Shown: positions 43,075 through 52,926, counted from the first letter of the stretch. The stretch is 64,000 bases of DNA from CBDCMJ01 sp965224325 (GCA_965224325.1 CBDCYT010000003.1:62001-126000), one strand, 5' to 3'. Program-made: numbers and translations. The notes: a model not told the origin generated them from the sequence alone.

Positions 43075-44325
43075 TCAAGGATTCCGAATCAGCACTATTT
43101 CCCGCTGCACCGGCGAGGTGGCATAGGGGCCGGATTCGGACATAAAGGCGTCTATTTCTGAGCGGACTCCAAACTCTGGCAGGTATATGCCGGGCTCTAT
43201 GGAAAAGCCGATACCCGGAATGATACGGCGGGTGTCGTGGGTCTCGAAGCTGTCCAAGTTCACGGCGTCACCGTGAACTTCCAAGCCAATGCTATGGCCC
43301 AGGCGATGCGTGAAATATTCTCCATAGCCCCGTTGCGCGATGTATTCGCGGGCTACGGCGTCAACTTGCCAGCCCTGGGCCAACGCGCCCCGCTGATGAG
43401 AGTATTCCAGGTACTTCAACGCCGCATCCCGGGCTCCGGTGACGATGTTGAAAATCTCTTGGCCCAGCTCCGGGACCGCCTCGCCCACGTGGGCAACCCA
43501 AGTAATGTCCGCGTAAATATTCCCGGGGCCTTTCGCGGCGCCCCCATTGGCGTCCTCATTAGTGAGGGAAGAGCTAGGAGAGCTGACCTGCTTTGCCCAC
43601 AGGTCGATCAACAACCAATCACCCGGCCCAATAACGCTGCTGCCTTCGGGCATGGGCTCGTAATGAGGGTCTGACGCGTGAGCATTGCAGGCCACTATTG
43701 GGCCGTCCGCGGTTTCAAGCCCTTCTTCTTTGAAACGGCGGCGAATGAACTCGGCTACTTGGAATTCAGTGGGTCCCTCGTTGTTCGAGGCCGTCAGGTG
43801 GGCGCCGGTGTATTTGAAAGCGTCGTTGACAATTTCAGCCAGTTTGCCGGCGCATTGGAGGTGTCCTGCTAGTTGGTCCGGCGACCAGCGTTGCGTTACG
43901 AACTGCATCAAATCGGCGGAGGAGACTACCTCCACTCCCATGCCACGGACCATTTCGATGGTCCCAGCGTCAACCCGGGAGACTCTGGGAAGGACGTTTT
44001 GGGGCGAGTACTCCATGGCTACAAGGGACGCGTCTGAAAGTAGCTGGGTTAATGACTCGGTCATCTCATGCCGGCTCCGGTAGACAATGAGTTTGACACC
44101 CGATGCTGCAAATTTCCCCGCATCCACGTGGTGGACCAGAAGTTGCGCCGGAGCTTCTGCCGGGATATGGAGAAAGCAGGGCCGGGTGACGTGGCCTGAT
44201 GGCGTGATCAACTGCCGGAAGATGGGATTGGACTGCCTGTAGTCGTAGACCAGCCAGGCGGGTAAATCCTCGCCGGCCAAAAACTGACGGGCGGTATCAA
44301 GTAAGCTCAATTCTGGCGCAGCCAT
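43075..44325 (-). CDS. M24 family metallopeptidase (Xaa-Pro peptidase-like)
   Basis: A 416-residue pita-bread-fold protein. N-terminal creatinase-like domain, then catalytic domain with five metal ligands: LLIDLWAK (Asp), ADITWVAHVG (Asp), THRLGHSIGLEVHG (His), SIEPGIYLP (Glu) and RSEIDAFM (Glu). A Ser/Asn/Gly-rich insert near residue 255 (SPSSSLTNEDANGG) is unusual. The gene starts eight bases after the upstream SDR stop, so they form an operon. It cleaves Xaa-Pro dipeptides or a related amide. Confidence 0.9.
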   Translation of the reverse strand: MAAPELSLLDTARQFLAGEDLPAWLVYDYRQSNPIFRQLITPSGHVTRPCFLHIPAEAPAQLLVHHVDAGKFAASGVKLIVYRSRHEMTESLTQLLSDASLVAMEYSPQNVLPRVSRVDAGTIEMVRGMGVEVVSSADLMQFVTQRWSPDQLAGHLQCAGKLAEIVNDAFKYTGAHLTASNNEGPTEFQVAEFIRRRFKEEGLETADGPIVACNAHASDPHYEPMPEGSSVIGPGDWLLIDLWAKQVSSPSSSLTNEDANGGAAKGPGNIYADITWVAHVGEAVPELGQEIFNIVTGARDAALKYLEYSHQRGALAQGWQVDAVAREYIAQRGYGEYFTHRLGHSIGLEVHGDAVNLDSFETHDTRRIIPGIGFSIEPGIYLPEFGVRSEIDAFMSESGPYATSPVQREIVLIRNP

Positions 44326-44333
44326 TAGGTGGT

Positions 44334-45131
44334 TTACCTCACCAGCGAGTGCTGGGCGCCACCGTCCAAAACCACGCTGGCGCCGGTCAAATATCCGGCC
44401 CGGTCAGAGGCGAGGAAGGCCGCCAAGTCTCCCACCTCTTCGGGTTTGCCCAATCGCCGCATGGGAATCTCCGCCGCCGCCTCTTTTATTAGATCATCGA
44501 CGGTACAACCCTGTCCCCCAGCCCTGGGTTCCAGCAAGCCGGCCAGGAATTCGGTCTGTACTGGGCCTGAAAATATGTTGTTGACGGTAATATTGAACGG
44601 CGCCAACTCGGCAGACAGCATCTTCGAGTATGCCACCAGCGCATGTTGGCTGGCGGCTGACGGAGCGGAGCCCTCCGATGAATTGATGGTCAGTAGGGGG
44701 AACAGATAGACGATCCTGCCCCACCGTTGCTGCTTCATGTAGGGCACGACTTCCCGGGTCATGCGAATGGCGCTAAAGAAGCTTTCCTCCAGGGACGTCA
44801 TTATTGTCTCGTCGGTGAACTCGGAGGGACGTCCCGTGGGGCCGTATTTTACGGGCGTGACCATGATGCCGATTTGTCCGAACCTGTTGAAAGTGTCCCG
44901 GACCACCCGTCGAATGTCTCGGGCCACCGACAAGTCTGCGGGGATGGCCAGTACGTGGAGCTGGGAGCCCATGCGCGCCAACTCAATTTCAGTCCGGCGC
45001 AGGTCTGCCTCCGTTCGGGCCGCAATGGTAACGCTGGCGCCTTCCTGGGCGAAGGCCATGGCTATTGCCCTACCCAGACCCCTACTGGAGCCCCCGACAA
45101 TGGCCACCCGGTCTTTCAAACCTAGGTCCAC
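44334..45131 (-). CDS. SDR family protein lacking YxxxK
   Basis: A 265-residue short-chain dehydrogenase fold. The cofactor loop is VGGSSRGLG, with VNNIFSGPVQTEF downstream. The catalytic tyrosine-lysine pair is missing: where YxxxK should stand the sequence is SAASQ. The start is GTG 45131 with AGGAGG 10 bases upstream. It is cotranscribed with the M24 peptidase gene (eight-base gap). It may have a different mechanism or a non-catalytic role. Confidence 0.85.
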   Translation of the reverse strand: MDLGLKDRVAIVGGSSRGLGRAIAMAFAQEGASVTIAARTEADLRRTEIELARMGSQLHVLAIPADLSVARDIRRVVRDTFNRFGQIGIMVTPVKYGPTGRPSEFTDETIMTSLEESFFSAIRMTREVVPYMKQQRWGRIVYLFPLLTINSSEGSAPSAASQHALVAYSKMLSAELAPFNITVNNIFSGPVQTEFLAGLLEPRAGGQGCTVDDLIKEAAAEIPMRRLGKPEEVGDLAAFLASDRAGYLTGASVVLDGGAQHSLVR

Positions 45132-45377
45132 AGACGTTCAGCCTCCTGGTGGACGGCGGTACGGCGCCGTAATCTATCGTCCCTTTTTCCATGTCGCAAT
45201 AGTATCGGGCTCGCGATACTACGGCCAAGCCTGCTTCAACAGAATTACGCTGGAGGGGGTTCATCGCTTCGCGGTTTAATCCACGCGGAACGAGCAGATC
45301 CCCTCATCCGGTTTGGACTATTGTTTGGAAATAGGGCCAAGGTTGTCGCTGTCGTTCTCCAAGGTCAAATGACCCCG

Positions 45378-46565
45378 TTAGGTCACTGATTCGTCACTCA
45401 ACTGCTGGATGTCGGCCTTCGTGTACCCCAGTTCTTCCAAGATTTCATTGTTGTGCTCTCCCAACAGTGGGGGAGGCCGGTCTAACCCTCCGGGTGTCTG
45501 GGAGAATTTGACAGGTATTCCGGTCTGCTTGATCGATCCCAGCGTCGGATGAGCCATCTCCAAGTACATCTCACGGTGGAGCAACTGAGGGTCGGAGAAT
45601 ACGTCGGCAAGGTCGTTAATCGGCCCGCAGGGTACGTTGGCCTCCTGCAAGGCTTGCACCCACTGGTCCACGGGGCCGGTCAAAAAGTACTCCTGCAGAA
45701 GGGGCGCCAATACAGACCGGTTTCGCACCCGGTCGCCATTGGTGGCGTAATCGGGATGGTCCCGCAAGCCGGGTTGCTGCATGCCCTGGCAAAATCGGTC
45801 CCAAAGCCGTTCCGAGCCTACCGCCACGTTGATGTACTTTCCATCCTGGCACATGAACGCCTGATAAGGCACCAGAGTAGGGTGGGCGGCGCCCAAACGT
45901 TGAGGAGGTGCACCATTGGCGAAGTAGTAGGCCGCCTGGTAAGTTAGCCAGGCTACCTGAGCGTCCATCATAGAGATGTCTATGTGCTGACCTTCTCCGT
46001 GTTGGTTGCGGTGATACACGGCGGACATAATCGCGAAGGCGGACCACATGCCGGCGCCAATGTCAGTTACGGCAATCCCCACTTTCTGAGGCTCACCGTC
46101 GGGTTCGCCGGTAATGCTCATGATCCCGCTGATGCCTTGCATAATCTGGTCGTAGGCGGGACGGTCCCGGTAGGGCCCGGTTTGTCCAAAGCCTGAAATA
46201 GAGCAATAGATGATCTTCGGGTTGGTCTTTTTTACCGTTTCGTAGTCCAACCCAAACCGGGGCATGACGCCGGGAGTGAAATTCTCCACTACCACGTCGG
46301 CTTCCTTGACCAGATCCAAAAAAATCTCGATGGCTTTGGGTTCCTTGAAATTAAGGGTCAGGCTCCGCTTGTTGCGGTTGACGGAGAGAAAATAGGCGCT
46401 CTCTTCCCCTATGAATGGCGGGCCCCAATGGCGAGTATCATCCCCTGAGCCGGGCATTTCGATCTTGATAACGTCGGCTCCGTGGTCGCCCATCATGAGT
46501 GTGCAGAATGGACCCGCCAAAGCCCGGGTTAGATCAAGTACGCGTATTCCTGACAGCGCCTTCAT
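45378..46565 (-). CDS. CaiB/BaiF (type III) CoA transferase
   Basis: A 395-residue family III CoA transferase. It begins MKALSGIRVLDLTRALAGPF with GADVIKIE; the catalytic aspartate lies in VTDIGAGMWSAFAI (about residue 169); SISGFGQTGPYRDRPAYD is conserved. It moves CoA between carboxylic acids such as formyl, succinyl or carnitine derivatives. It is monocistronic and adjacent to SDR and M24 genes of the catabolic block. Confidence 0.93.
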   Translation of the reverse strand: MKALSGIRVLDLTRALAGPFCTLMMGDHGADVIKIEMPGSGDDTRHWGPPFIGEESAYFLSVNRNKRSLTLNFKEPKAIEIFLDLVKEADVVVENFTPGVMPRFGLDYETVKKTNPKIIYCSISGFGQTGPYRDRPAYDQIMQGISGIMSITGEPDGEPQKVGIAVTDIGAGMWSAFAIMSAVYHRNQHGEGQHIDISMMDAQVAWLTYQAAYYFANGAPPQRLGAAHPTLVPYQAFMCQDGKYINVAVGSERLWDRFCQGMQQPGLRDHPDYATNGDRVRNRSVLAPLLQEYFLTGPVDQWVQALQEANVPCGPINDLADVFSDPQLLHREMYLEMAHPTLGSIKQTGIPVKFSQTPGGLDRPPPLLGEHNNEILEELGYTKADIQQLSDESVT

Positions 46566-47404
46566 TGTCCTGTGGCCTCCTTATGCCTAGCCGCCATTTT
46601 CAGGGGATTGTGTAGCCCCGTTCAGAATGGCGGGCAAAACACGTTCTCCTTATGCCTGACCGCCATTTCCAGGGGATTCCATGGCCTGATTGCTAAACGG
46701 CGTGCGGGGTGCGCAAAGTACGCCCTTGTCTTCACGGCGTGCCCGCCGCCGATGTCTGGCGATAAATAAGTCGACCATGCCTCTGGCCAGACAACGCGCC
46801 CCCAATGTTACCACAGGGCAGACTCCGCCGGGTACGCAAGAACGGTAGTGGAGCAGGGGTTCGTCACCGGTTTCATCTTCGTATACCGGCCAGTTCCAAC
46901 CGGACCCCTCGGTGGCGCGTTAGGACTGAGGTCCGCAATTTCACTCGGGGAATTCTTGCCTGCCGCACGGAGGGTTTTCCCGCGAGTAGGCAAGCCCCTC
47001 GGACCGGCGGGGCTGTCGTGACTCGGGCGCAGAAGCCATGCTCAAGTGCATGCGGCTGCGGGACCCTGGCGGTTTTGCGGCTGTCCGGCGCCCGGGTCTC
47101 ACCCCTAGCAGTCCGGATTTGACGGCTAGCCCCGATTGGGAATGACGGGAACCATGGGGCCTATCCAGAAACGGGAACCATGCGAGCCAACCCAGAAAAT
47201 GAAAAGGCCCTGCCTCCCTCGCTGTGACGCTTTCATCCGTGGGGCAATCTAGGCTAGAATTAGCTGCAATTACACGTCCATGGCCGTAGGGCGGTCCGCT
47301 TACGCCCACTCGCCGATGGGCCCACAATTCCGGTCCAAAGGCTCGTCGCCGGTCTGCGCGGGCCCAACCTTCCGGGCACTATCCTAAACAGGCTCGGGGA
47401 AGTC
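46566..47404. other. Long non-coding interval
   Basis: About 840 bases without a credible gene. It contains a direct repeat about 69 bases apart (near 46577 and 46646) of CTCCTTATGCCT followed by CCGCCATTT-CAGGGGATT, and a lone family A right end at 47171-47212. The TAGAAT at 47255-47260 could be a -10 box for the SDR gene. Confidence 0.5.
47171..47212 (+). repeat. Solo family A right end
   Basis: About 42 bases, ACGGGAACCATGCGAGCCAA followed by CCCAGAAAATGAAAAGGCCC, identical in layout to the right ends at 42971 and 59537. No matching left end lies within several hundred bases, so it is a remnant or half-element. Confidence 0.7.
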
Positions 47405-48181
47405 ATGAATCTCCAGGGTTCGGCAATCATCATTACCGGGTCCGCGACCGGTCTGGGGTCTACGGTGGCCAGACGCGCCGCGTCCAGGGGCGCCAACGTA
47501 CTCATCAACTACACCAAGAGCGAAGCCGAGGCAGTGGAAACTGCGGACGCGTGCCGCGAGTTGGGTGTGGAGGCGTTGGTATGCCAGGCTGACGTTGTGT
47601 CGGACCAAGACTGCCGGCGCATGGCCGCAGCAGCCGTGGCCCGGTGGGGACGCTTGGACGGGTTGGTCAATAACGCCGGGCAGTCGGTGTTCGCCAGCTC
47701 CCTGGACCTAGAGAGCTTGTCGTCGGACGACTTCCTGCGTATCTACTCGGTCAACGTGGTGGGAGCGTATCAAATGACCCGGGCGGTAGCGCCCCACCTC
47801 AAAGCAACGGGAGCGGGCGCCATCGTGAACGTGTCGTCTATTTCCTCTATCACGGGGTCCGGCAGCTCCATCGCCTACGCGGCGTCCAAGGGAGCGTTGA
47901 ACACCATGACCACCTCATTAGCCAGAGCGCTTGCGCCGGAGATTAGGGTGAATGCAGTGTGCCCCGGGCCGTTTCACTCCAGATGGTGGAATGACGGCTT
48001 GGGAGCGGCAAAGTACGAAAAGCTGTTCAATGCGTTGGTTGAAGCCCTTCCACTGAAGGCCGTTCCAACTCAAGAGTCGATCGCTGAAACCGTGGTGTGG
48101 CTGTTGGAGGACGCCGGCCACGTTACGGGTGAAACGGTGGTAATCGACTCCGGCATGCGTCTGTTGGGGTTCGAGCCGTGA
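47405..48181 (+). CDS. SDR family oxidoreductase
   Basis: A 258-residue canonical SDR: GSATGLGSTVARRAA (cofactor loop), NNAGQ, serine in VNVSSISSITGSG and the YAASK active site. It has a typical FabG-like C-terminus with DSGMRLLG. It probably oxidises or reduces a hydroxyl/keto group in the same catabolic route as the downstream LLM genes. A GGGGAAGTC element precedes the ATG. Confidence 0.92.
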   Translation: MNLQGSAIIITGSATGLGSTVARRAASRGANVLINYTKSEAEAVETADACRELGVEALVCQADVVSDQDCRRMAAAAVARWGRLDGLVNNAGQSVFASSLDLESLSSDDFLRIYSVNVVGAYQMTRAVAPHLKATGAGAIVNVSSISSITGSGSSIAYAASKGALNTMTTSLARALAPEIRVNAVCPGPFHSRWWNDGLGAAKYEKLFNALVEALPLKAVPTQESIAETVVWLLEDAGHVTGETVVIDSGMRLLGFEP

Positions 48182-48279
48182 CGCCTTGAGGAAGCCGCCG
48201 CACAACCGGCTGCGGGAAGGGTTGACGTGAGGAACAAGATCGGTAACGCCCATATAGCTCTCTAGGGGGAGGAGAAGCA

Positions 48280-49266
48280 TTGGCTGGCCTTGGTATCGTC
48301 CTTTATCACGGCATCGACAGCGGAGCCGATCTGAAGGAGTACGGCAGAATAGCTGAAGACGCCGGTTTTGACTCTCTGTGGGTAACCGAGCGGTATTTTC
48401 ACGAGGAGACCTTCTCCATGCTGGGGTTCCTGGCGGCAGTGACCCAGCACATCAAGCTGGGCCTTGGAGTCGCCAATCCCTACACCAGGAACCCGGCATT
48501 GTTGGCAATGGCCAGCGCCACCCTGGACCGCATCTCAGACGGCCGGTTTATCCTAGGTCTGGGTAGAAGCGACCGGTCCGTCGTCCAGGACAAAATGGGC
48601 ATACCATATGACAACCCTCTCTCAACGATGGAAGAAGCGGTCACAATTGTCCGAATCCTCCTTTCTGGGGGCAGGGTCACGTCAACCGAGGGACAGTTTC
48701 GGTTAGGAAACGTACACCTGGAGACCAAGCCCGTCCAAAAGAATCCGCCCATCTATCTGGCAGCCATCGGTCCCAAGGCGCTGAGGCTGGCCGGTGCTGT
48801 GGCCGACGGGGTGTTGCTCAACGCGTACGCTCCCACCGGCTATGTGAAGTACGCGGTGGCCGAGGTCCGAAAAGCCGCGCAAGAGGCGGGCCGGGACCCA
48901 GAATCCATAGACTTCGCCTGCATGCTGGTGGTGCGGCTCACGGAGGACCCTGAAGGGGTGTGGTCTGGCTTGAAGCAACGGATCGTAAGACTGCTAGCAG
49001 AGCCGCAAGTAGGAGAGATTCTGACGGAAAGCGGTGGGTTCGATCCATCCATTTTAGGCCCGCTCCGGGACTTAGCTCAGAAAGGAGATGGCCAAGACGC
49101 CGTAAACTTGGTAAGCGACGAGATGGTGGACTCCTTCTACGTGGTGGGTTCGCCTGAGCGATGCAAAGAACGCATCGCTGAGTATCGTGAGGCCGGAGTG
49201 AATCTGCCTTTGTTGCTTCCCAGACTTGGCGACTATCGCGAAGTAGCCGATTCTTTGGGGAAATAG
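48280..49266 (+). CDS. LLM class (F420-type) oxidoreductase
   Basis: A 328-residue luciferase-fold protein with the shorter architecture of F420-dependent LLM enzymes: AEDAGFDSLWVTERYFHEE, TQHIKLGLGVANPYTRNPALLAM in pieces, ISDGRFILGLGRS, KNPPIYLAAIGPKALRLAG and VVGSPERCKERIAEY. The start is TTG 48280, right after a GGGGGAGGAG box. NpdG at 4864 could reduce its F420, if that is the cofactor. It is about 100 bases downstream of the SDR on the same strand. Confidence 0.9.
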   Translation: MAGLGIVLYHGIDSGADLKEYGRIAEDAGFDSLWVTERYFHEETFSMLGFLAAVTQHIKLGLGVANPYTRNPALLAMASATLDRISDGRFILGLGRSDRSVVQDKMGIPYDNPLSTMEEAVTIVRILLSGGRVTSTEGQFRLGNVHLETKPVQKNPPIYLAAIGPKALRLAGAVADGVLLNAYAPTGYVKYAVAEVRKAAQEAGRDPESIDFACMLVVRLTEDPEGVWSGLKQRIVRLLAEPQVGEILTESGGFDPSILGPLRDLAQKGDGQDAVNLVSDEMVDSFYVVGSPERCKERIAEYREAGVNLPLLLPRLGDYREVADSLGK

Positions 49267-49360
49267 ACCAACATATCCGCCGAGGTCCTGTCAGAAAGGT
49301 TACGCAGAACGTCATATTCATCCGTAATATCCGTAAACAAAGAGGGTGCAGGCAATAACG

Positions 49361-49669
49361 ATGACCGGGCAGGGGATTTTTGACCAGTCTTTTTGGGCGA
49401 ACATCGCCGCCGATTTACCTGAGCTTAAGAGCGACCCGGAAGGCGCCGGGCAACTGGTGGACCGGTTTGTCGGGCAATACCTGCCGGTCTTGCTCAGGAC
49501 CGGCTCGAAAGAGGGCAGCGACCGGGCATGGCTTGCTTTTTGGAGTTATGTGGTCGCTCCTGCCACCAGTCGCAAACCGTTCGGCTTGTCGCCGCGGAAT
49601 GCGGACCGCCTGATTGAAAAGTTTCAACGAGCCCTGGAAGCTTATGACCCGTCCCCGCCAGTATGCTAA
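49361..49669 (+). CDS. Hypothetical protein
   Basis: A 102-residue (or 107 from GTG 49346) soluble protein starting MTGQGIFDQSFWANIAADLP. It looks alpha-helical, with Trp in DRAWLAFWSYVVAP. No family is recognised. It lies between two LLM genes on the same strand. Confidence 0.65.
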   Translation: MTGQGIFDQSFWANIAADLPELKSDPEGAGQLVDRFVGQYLPVLLRTGSKEGSDRAWLAFWSYVVAPATSRKPFGLSPRNADRLIEKFQRALEAYDPSPPVC

Positions 49670-50005
49670 GGGACGGCCCATTTGAAACGGTCCGTGGTAG
49701 AATTCGCCTATGTCGACCGGCTTCATTTCGCGTCCCACCGTCTCAACGTCTCGCGCCTTGGTAGTTTCAGCCCATGCGTCAACCACACACCCGGAAGCGC
49801 CGAAGCCAACAACCCTTCCTTCGCCTGCGCCGTCGGCTGTATTCCGCCGGAGCATACATTCCAGCGACCTGGTGACTATCGCCTCTGACGCTGTGCCCCA
49901 GCCCGATGGTGTTCCCTCCCTCGCCACTGCGACACCGCTTCCAAGGACGCCAGCCTCGTGCGTGTGGCGGAATCCAAAGGACCCGACGGACAAAATGCAA
50001 CTGCT
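49670..50005. other. Non-coding interval
   Basis: About 335 bases before the NtaA-type gene. Overlapping open frames on both strands show no ribosome-binding site or family. No clear promoter. Confidence 0.4.
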
Positions 50006-51349
50006 ATGACGAGTCAGCAGCAAAGGCAAATGCTCTTGGTGGGCTTCTTGCAAGCCTCCAATTGCTCCAACTACACTGGTTCTTGGCGGCACCCCGACAC
50101 GGATTCTAGTTTTCTGGACCTGCGCTACTACCAGAATATCGCCGCCACCCTGGAATCCGGTGCATTTCATCTGGCATTCATTGACGATCGTCTCGCCATG
50201 CCCAGCCGTTTTGGAGATTCTTTTGAGGCTGCGGTCGAGCGGGGGGTCAGAGCGGTTAAGCTGGACCTGATCCCGGTGTTAACTGCCATGGGCCTGGCGA
50301 CGGAACATCTGGGTTTGGGCGCCACCTACTCCACGACCTATTACTCCCCCTTTCACGTGGCGCGGTTATTTTCCAGCATCGACCATTTCACCAAGGGTCG
50401 GGCCGCGTGGAACGTCGTCACGTCTCTCAATGATTCCGAGGCGCAGAATTTTGGCCTCGCCGAACACGTGGAGCACGACGAACGCTACGACATGGCCGAC
50501 GAGTTCATGCAGGTGGCTTTCGCTCTTTGGGATTCCTGGGAGGAGGGCGCCGTACTCGTGGACAAGGAGCTTGGTATTTTCGCCGACCCCGCCAAGGTGC
50601 ACCGCGTGGACCACATTGGGCCCAGTTTCCAGTCTCGAGGTCCGCTTACTACACCGCGGCCGCCTCAGGGGCGTCCGGTGCTTATACAGGCCGGGCAGAG
50701 CGAAAGGGGCAGGCAATTCGCCGCCCGGTGGGGTGAGCTGCTCTTCGTAATCTATCCCAGCGCGGACGGTTGCCGCTCCTACCGGGATGACATGCGCCGC
50801 CGGGCGGTCGAAGCCGGACGCAGCCCAGACGCCGTGAAGGTGGCCCCACCGATGTACGTGGTGGTGGACACAACGGAGGAAGCGGCCAGGGAAAAGCTGG
50901 CTTTTATCGACGGCCTAGCCGAAGACGTGGACTCTCTGGCATTGCTGTCCGAGGTCTTCAACTACGATTTTTCCCGGCATCCGGCGGACGAACCTCTCTC
51001 CGACGAGGTCATGGCTTCAATGACCGGGCTCCGGGGGTTCTTGGATCGGGTCATCCAGTCCAGCGGCCGCCGGAATCCTACGGTCAACGACTTCGTCACC
51101 TGGTCAGGCCGGGGTACTCTCAGGGAATTGCCCCTGTTCGTAGGAGACCCGAAGCAGGTTGCCGACCAGATGGAGGAGTGGTTCCTGGGAGAAGCCTGCG
51201 ACGGCTTCGTCCTAGCCGCCACTCATATGCCTGGAGCCTACGAGGATTTCGTGAGGCTAGTGGTGCCCGAGCTGCAACGAAGAGGACTGTTTCGCACTGA
51301 ATACCAGCCCGGCACCCTTCGGGACAACCTGGGGCTACCATCGATGTAA
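50006..51349 (+). CDS. NtaA/SnaA/DszA-type LLM monooxygenase
   Basis: A 447-residue FMNH2-dependent monooxygenase of the long NtaA/SnaA/DszA branch. Typical features: LLVGFLQASNCSNYTGSWRHP at the start, FHLAFIDDRLAMP, LGLGATYSTTYYSPFHVARLFSSIDHFTKGRAAWNVVTS in pieces, QAGQSERGRQFAARWGELLFV, and GDPKQVADQMEEWF. Members oxidise nitrilotriacetate, dibenzothiophene sulfone or pristinamycin precursors. ATG 50006 is provisional; ATG 50030 after AGGCAA is equally good. A partner flavin reductase is not nearby. Confidence 0.92.
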   Translation: MTSQQQRQMLLVGFLQASNCSNYTGSWRHPDTDSSFLDLRYYQNIAATLESGAFHLAFIDDRLAMPSRFGDSFEAAVERGVRAVKLDLIPVLTAMGLATEHLGLGATYSTTYYSPFHVARLFSSIDHFTKGRAAWNVVTSLNDSEAQNFGLAEHVEHDERYDMADEFMQVAFALWDSWEEGAVLVDKELGIFADPAKVHRVDHIGPSFQSRGPLTTPRPPQGRPVLIQAGQSERGRQFAARWGELLFVIYPSADGCRSYRDDMRRRAVEAGRSPDAVKVAPPMYVVVDTTEEAAREKLAFIDGLAEDVDSLALLSEVFNYDFSRHPADEPLSDEVMASMTGLRGFLDRVIQSSGRRNPTVNDFVTWSGRGTLRELPLFVGDPKQVADQMEEWFLGEACDGFVLAATHMPGAYEDFVRLVVPELQRRGLFRTEYQPGTLRDNLGLPSM

Positions 51350-51782
51350 CCTGGCCGATGTAACCTGGCCGATGTAGCCTGGCTGTGCCTATGCGGATCC
51401 CTCCACAGGCCGGGTGATGAGCCAAGGTGTCGACCGGTCGCTGAGGCCTGGAACTTGCCCAACCGAGAGGGCGAAAGCTGCGCCAACGGCGCCTGCGTAG
51501 ACTGGAAGAGTCCCTGTGCGGCGCCTTCAAAGTCATTTATTGGCGCAGTTTGGACTTTTGGATAGGTCCAGAGGCAGATAAACTACGGTGTCAGCCGTGG
51601 GGACACCGATGGTCGGGGATGGTCCCGCGCCTAGCCCGGTTGTGCCTCGTATGGTTGTGTGCGTGGGATGGCTCCGCGCCTAGCCCGGTTGGACCCGCAA
51701 CCACACGATCACAGGCCAAGCGGTGCTTACGTTACATATTGCGGCGTCAGAACATCTCACCGCCCCAAATAGCTATCGGCCC
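51350..51782. other. Non-coding interval with small tandem repeats
   Basis: 430 bases. It begins with about three copies of a 14-bp CGATGTAACCTGGC unit (51343-51384) overlapping the stop of the NtaA-type gene, and later has two copies of GGGATGG-CCGCGCCTAGCCCGGTTG (near 51616 and 51665). No gene recognised. Confidence 0.5.
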
Positions 51783-52160
51783 CTAAACCCCCTCCGCTTT
51801 GACGAACCTCATCGAGAGAGAGTTTACGCAATGGCGAGCGTTCGTTTGGGTAAAGCGCTCTCCGGTAAACACGTGCCCTAGATGGCCGCCGCAGTTGGCG
51901 CACTCGATTTCCGTTCGCATGCCATCGGCATCAGGGAAACTATTTACCGCGCCCGGGACCTCTTTATCGAAGGCCGGCCAACCGCAGTGAGCGTCAAACT
52001 TATCCACTGACCGGTACAGCTCCGCGTTACATCGCCGGCAAAGGTAACCGCCGTCCTCGTAGAAATTGTCATACTCTCCGGTGAAAGGCCTCTCAGTGCC
52101 TTTCTGCTCGATCACGTAGCGTTCCTCCGAGGTGAGTTGATTGTAATTTGCGTTAGTCAT
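51783..52160 (-). CDS. msrB: Peptide-methionine (R)-S-oxide reductase
   Basis: A 125-residue MsrB that repairs methionine-R-sulfoxide. Zinc cysteines: CRRC and CANC. Catalytic cysteine in RHCVNSLSMRF; HCGWPAF and GHVF also match. It is one domain, with no MsrA fusion. Confidence 0.94.
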   Translation of the reverse strand: MTNANYNQLTSEERYVIEQKGTERPFTGEYDNFYEDGGYLCRRCNAELYRSVDKFDAHCGWPAFDKEVPGAVNSFPDADGMRTEIECANCGGHLGHVFTGERFTQTNARHCVNSLSMRFVKAEGV

Positions 52161-52375
52161 GGCCGATTTTTCCTCCCGTGGTGGTTGCTCCCCACGCTTG
52201 AGATACGACTTGGTAACAGATCAGAAACGCCCGGTCCGGCTCTAAGTTGGTGTTTATCAATCGCCGGCAGGCGGCTCCCACTCTATGGCTCGGCGTCATT
52301 GCTGAGACCGTGGACCGCATACTTGGGACAAATGCTACGAGCCGCGAGGGCCGGATCTTGTAGGTGGAAAATTGG

Positions 52376-52458
52376 TGCCGGGGGAGGGAATCGAACCCAC
52401 ACACCCGCGAAGGTAGCGGATTTTAAGTCCGCCGCGTCTACCTTTCCGCCACCCCGGC
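52376..52458 (-). tRNA. tRNA-Leu (UAA)
   Basis: An 83-base tRNA on the minus strand. Acceptor GCCGGGG pairs with CCCCGGC, with discriminator A; the anticodon TAA is in CGGACTTAAAATCCGC; there is a long variable arm and GGTTCGATTCC T-loop. CCA is encoded next (52375-52373). Confidence 0.95.
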
Positions 52459-52660
52459 CGGTCTATATTTGGCGTCGCTCCGCAACTAACTGGGGAGAGG
52501 GTTTCCGGGTATTGACGGCGGCGGTCCGGCTTGTTGCCGGAGCGCCGGTTTCGAGTTGTCTACAGGCAATTGAGGAGGGGTTTCTTGAATTAACCCGGGA
52601 ACCGGTGGGAGCCGCCGGCAATCAAATATTCACCCCTTCTACCGGGACCGGGTTATCTGG

Positions 52661-52734
52661 AGGCGACGGGCGGATTCGAACCGCCGAGTAGAGGTTTTGC
52701 AGACCTCCGCCTTAGTCCACTTGGCTACGTCGCC
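52661..52734 (-). tRNA. tRNA-Cys (GCA)
   Basis: A 74-base tRNA. The acceptor GGCGACG pairs with CGTCGCC, with discriminator T; the anticodon GCA is in GGTCTGCAAAACC; T-loop GGTTCGAATCC. CCA is encoded at 52660-52658. Confidence 0.95.
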
Positions 52735-52759
52735 CAGCCTGATTGTACCGCCGAGTTGG

Positions 52760-52843
52760 TGCCGAGGGCGGGATTTGAACCCACACAGGCAAATGCCCAC
52801 GGCCCCCTCAAGACCGCGTGTCTACCAATTCCACCACCTCGGC
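52760..52843 (-). tRNA. tRNA-Leu (GAG)
   Basis: An 84-base tRNA. Acceptor GCCGAGG/CCTCGGC with discriminator A; anticodon stem CGGTC/GGCCG with loop TTGAGGG gives GAG; long variable arm. CCA is encoded at 52759-52757. The three tRNAs share strand and may be one transcript. Confidence 0.95.
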
Positions 52844-52917
52844 CCAATGGTGACCAGGACATTGTATCACGTTTGGCAGCCGTGGACTCCGTGATTTCAA
52901 GGAGCAAGGGCGCCATC

Positions 52918-52926
52918 TGCTATAAT
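52918..52926 (+). promoter_or_regulatory. Extended -10 promoter of the MaoC-like pair
   Basis: TGCTATAAT at 52918-52926 with only a weak TTCAAG -35 (19 bases). The leader to ATG 52983 would be about 50 bases. Confidence 0.45.

Noticed and set aside
49682..50009. Small overlapping ORFs on both strands upstream of the NtaA-type gene
   Set aside because: No ribosome-binding site, family or codon pattern supports them.
52137..52691. 184-codon plus-strand ORF across the tRNA region
   Set aside because: It runs antisense through tRNA-Leu and tRNA-Cys genes, which are unambiguous.
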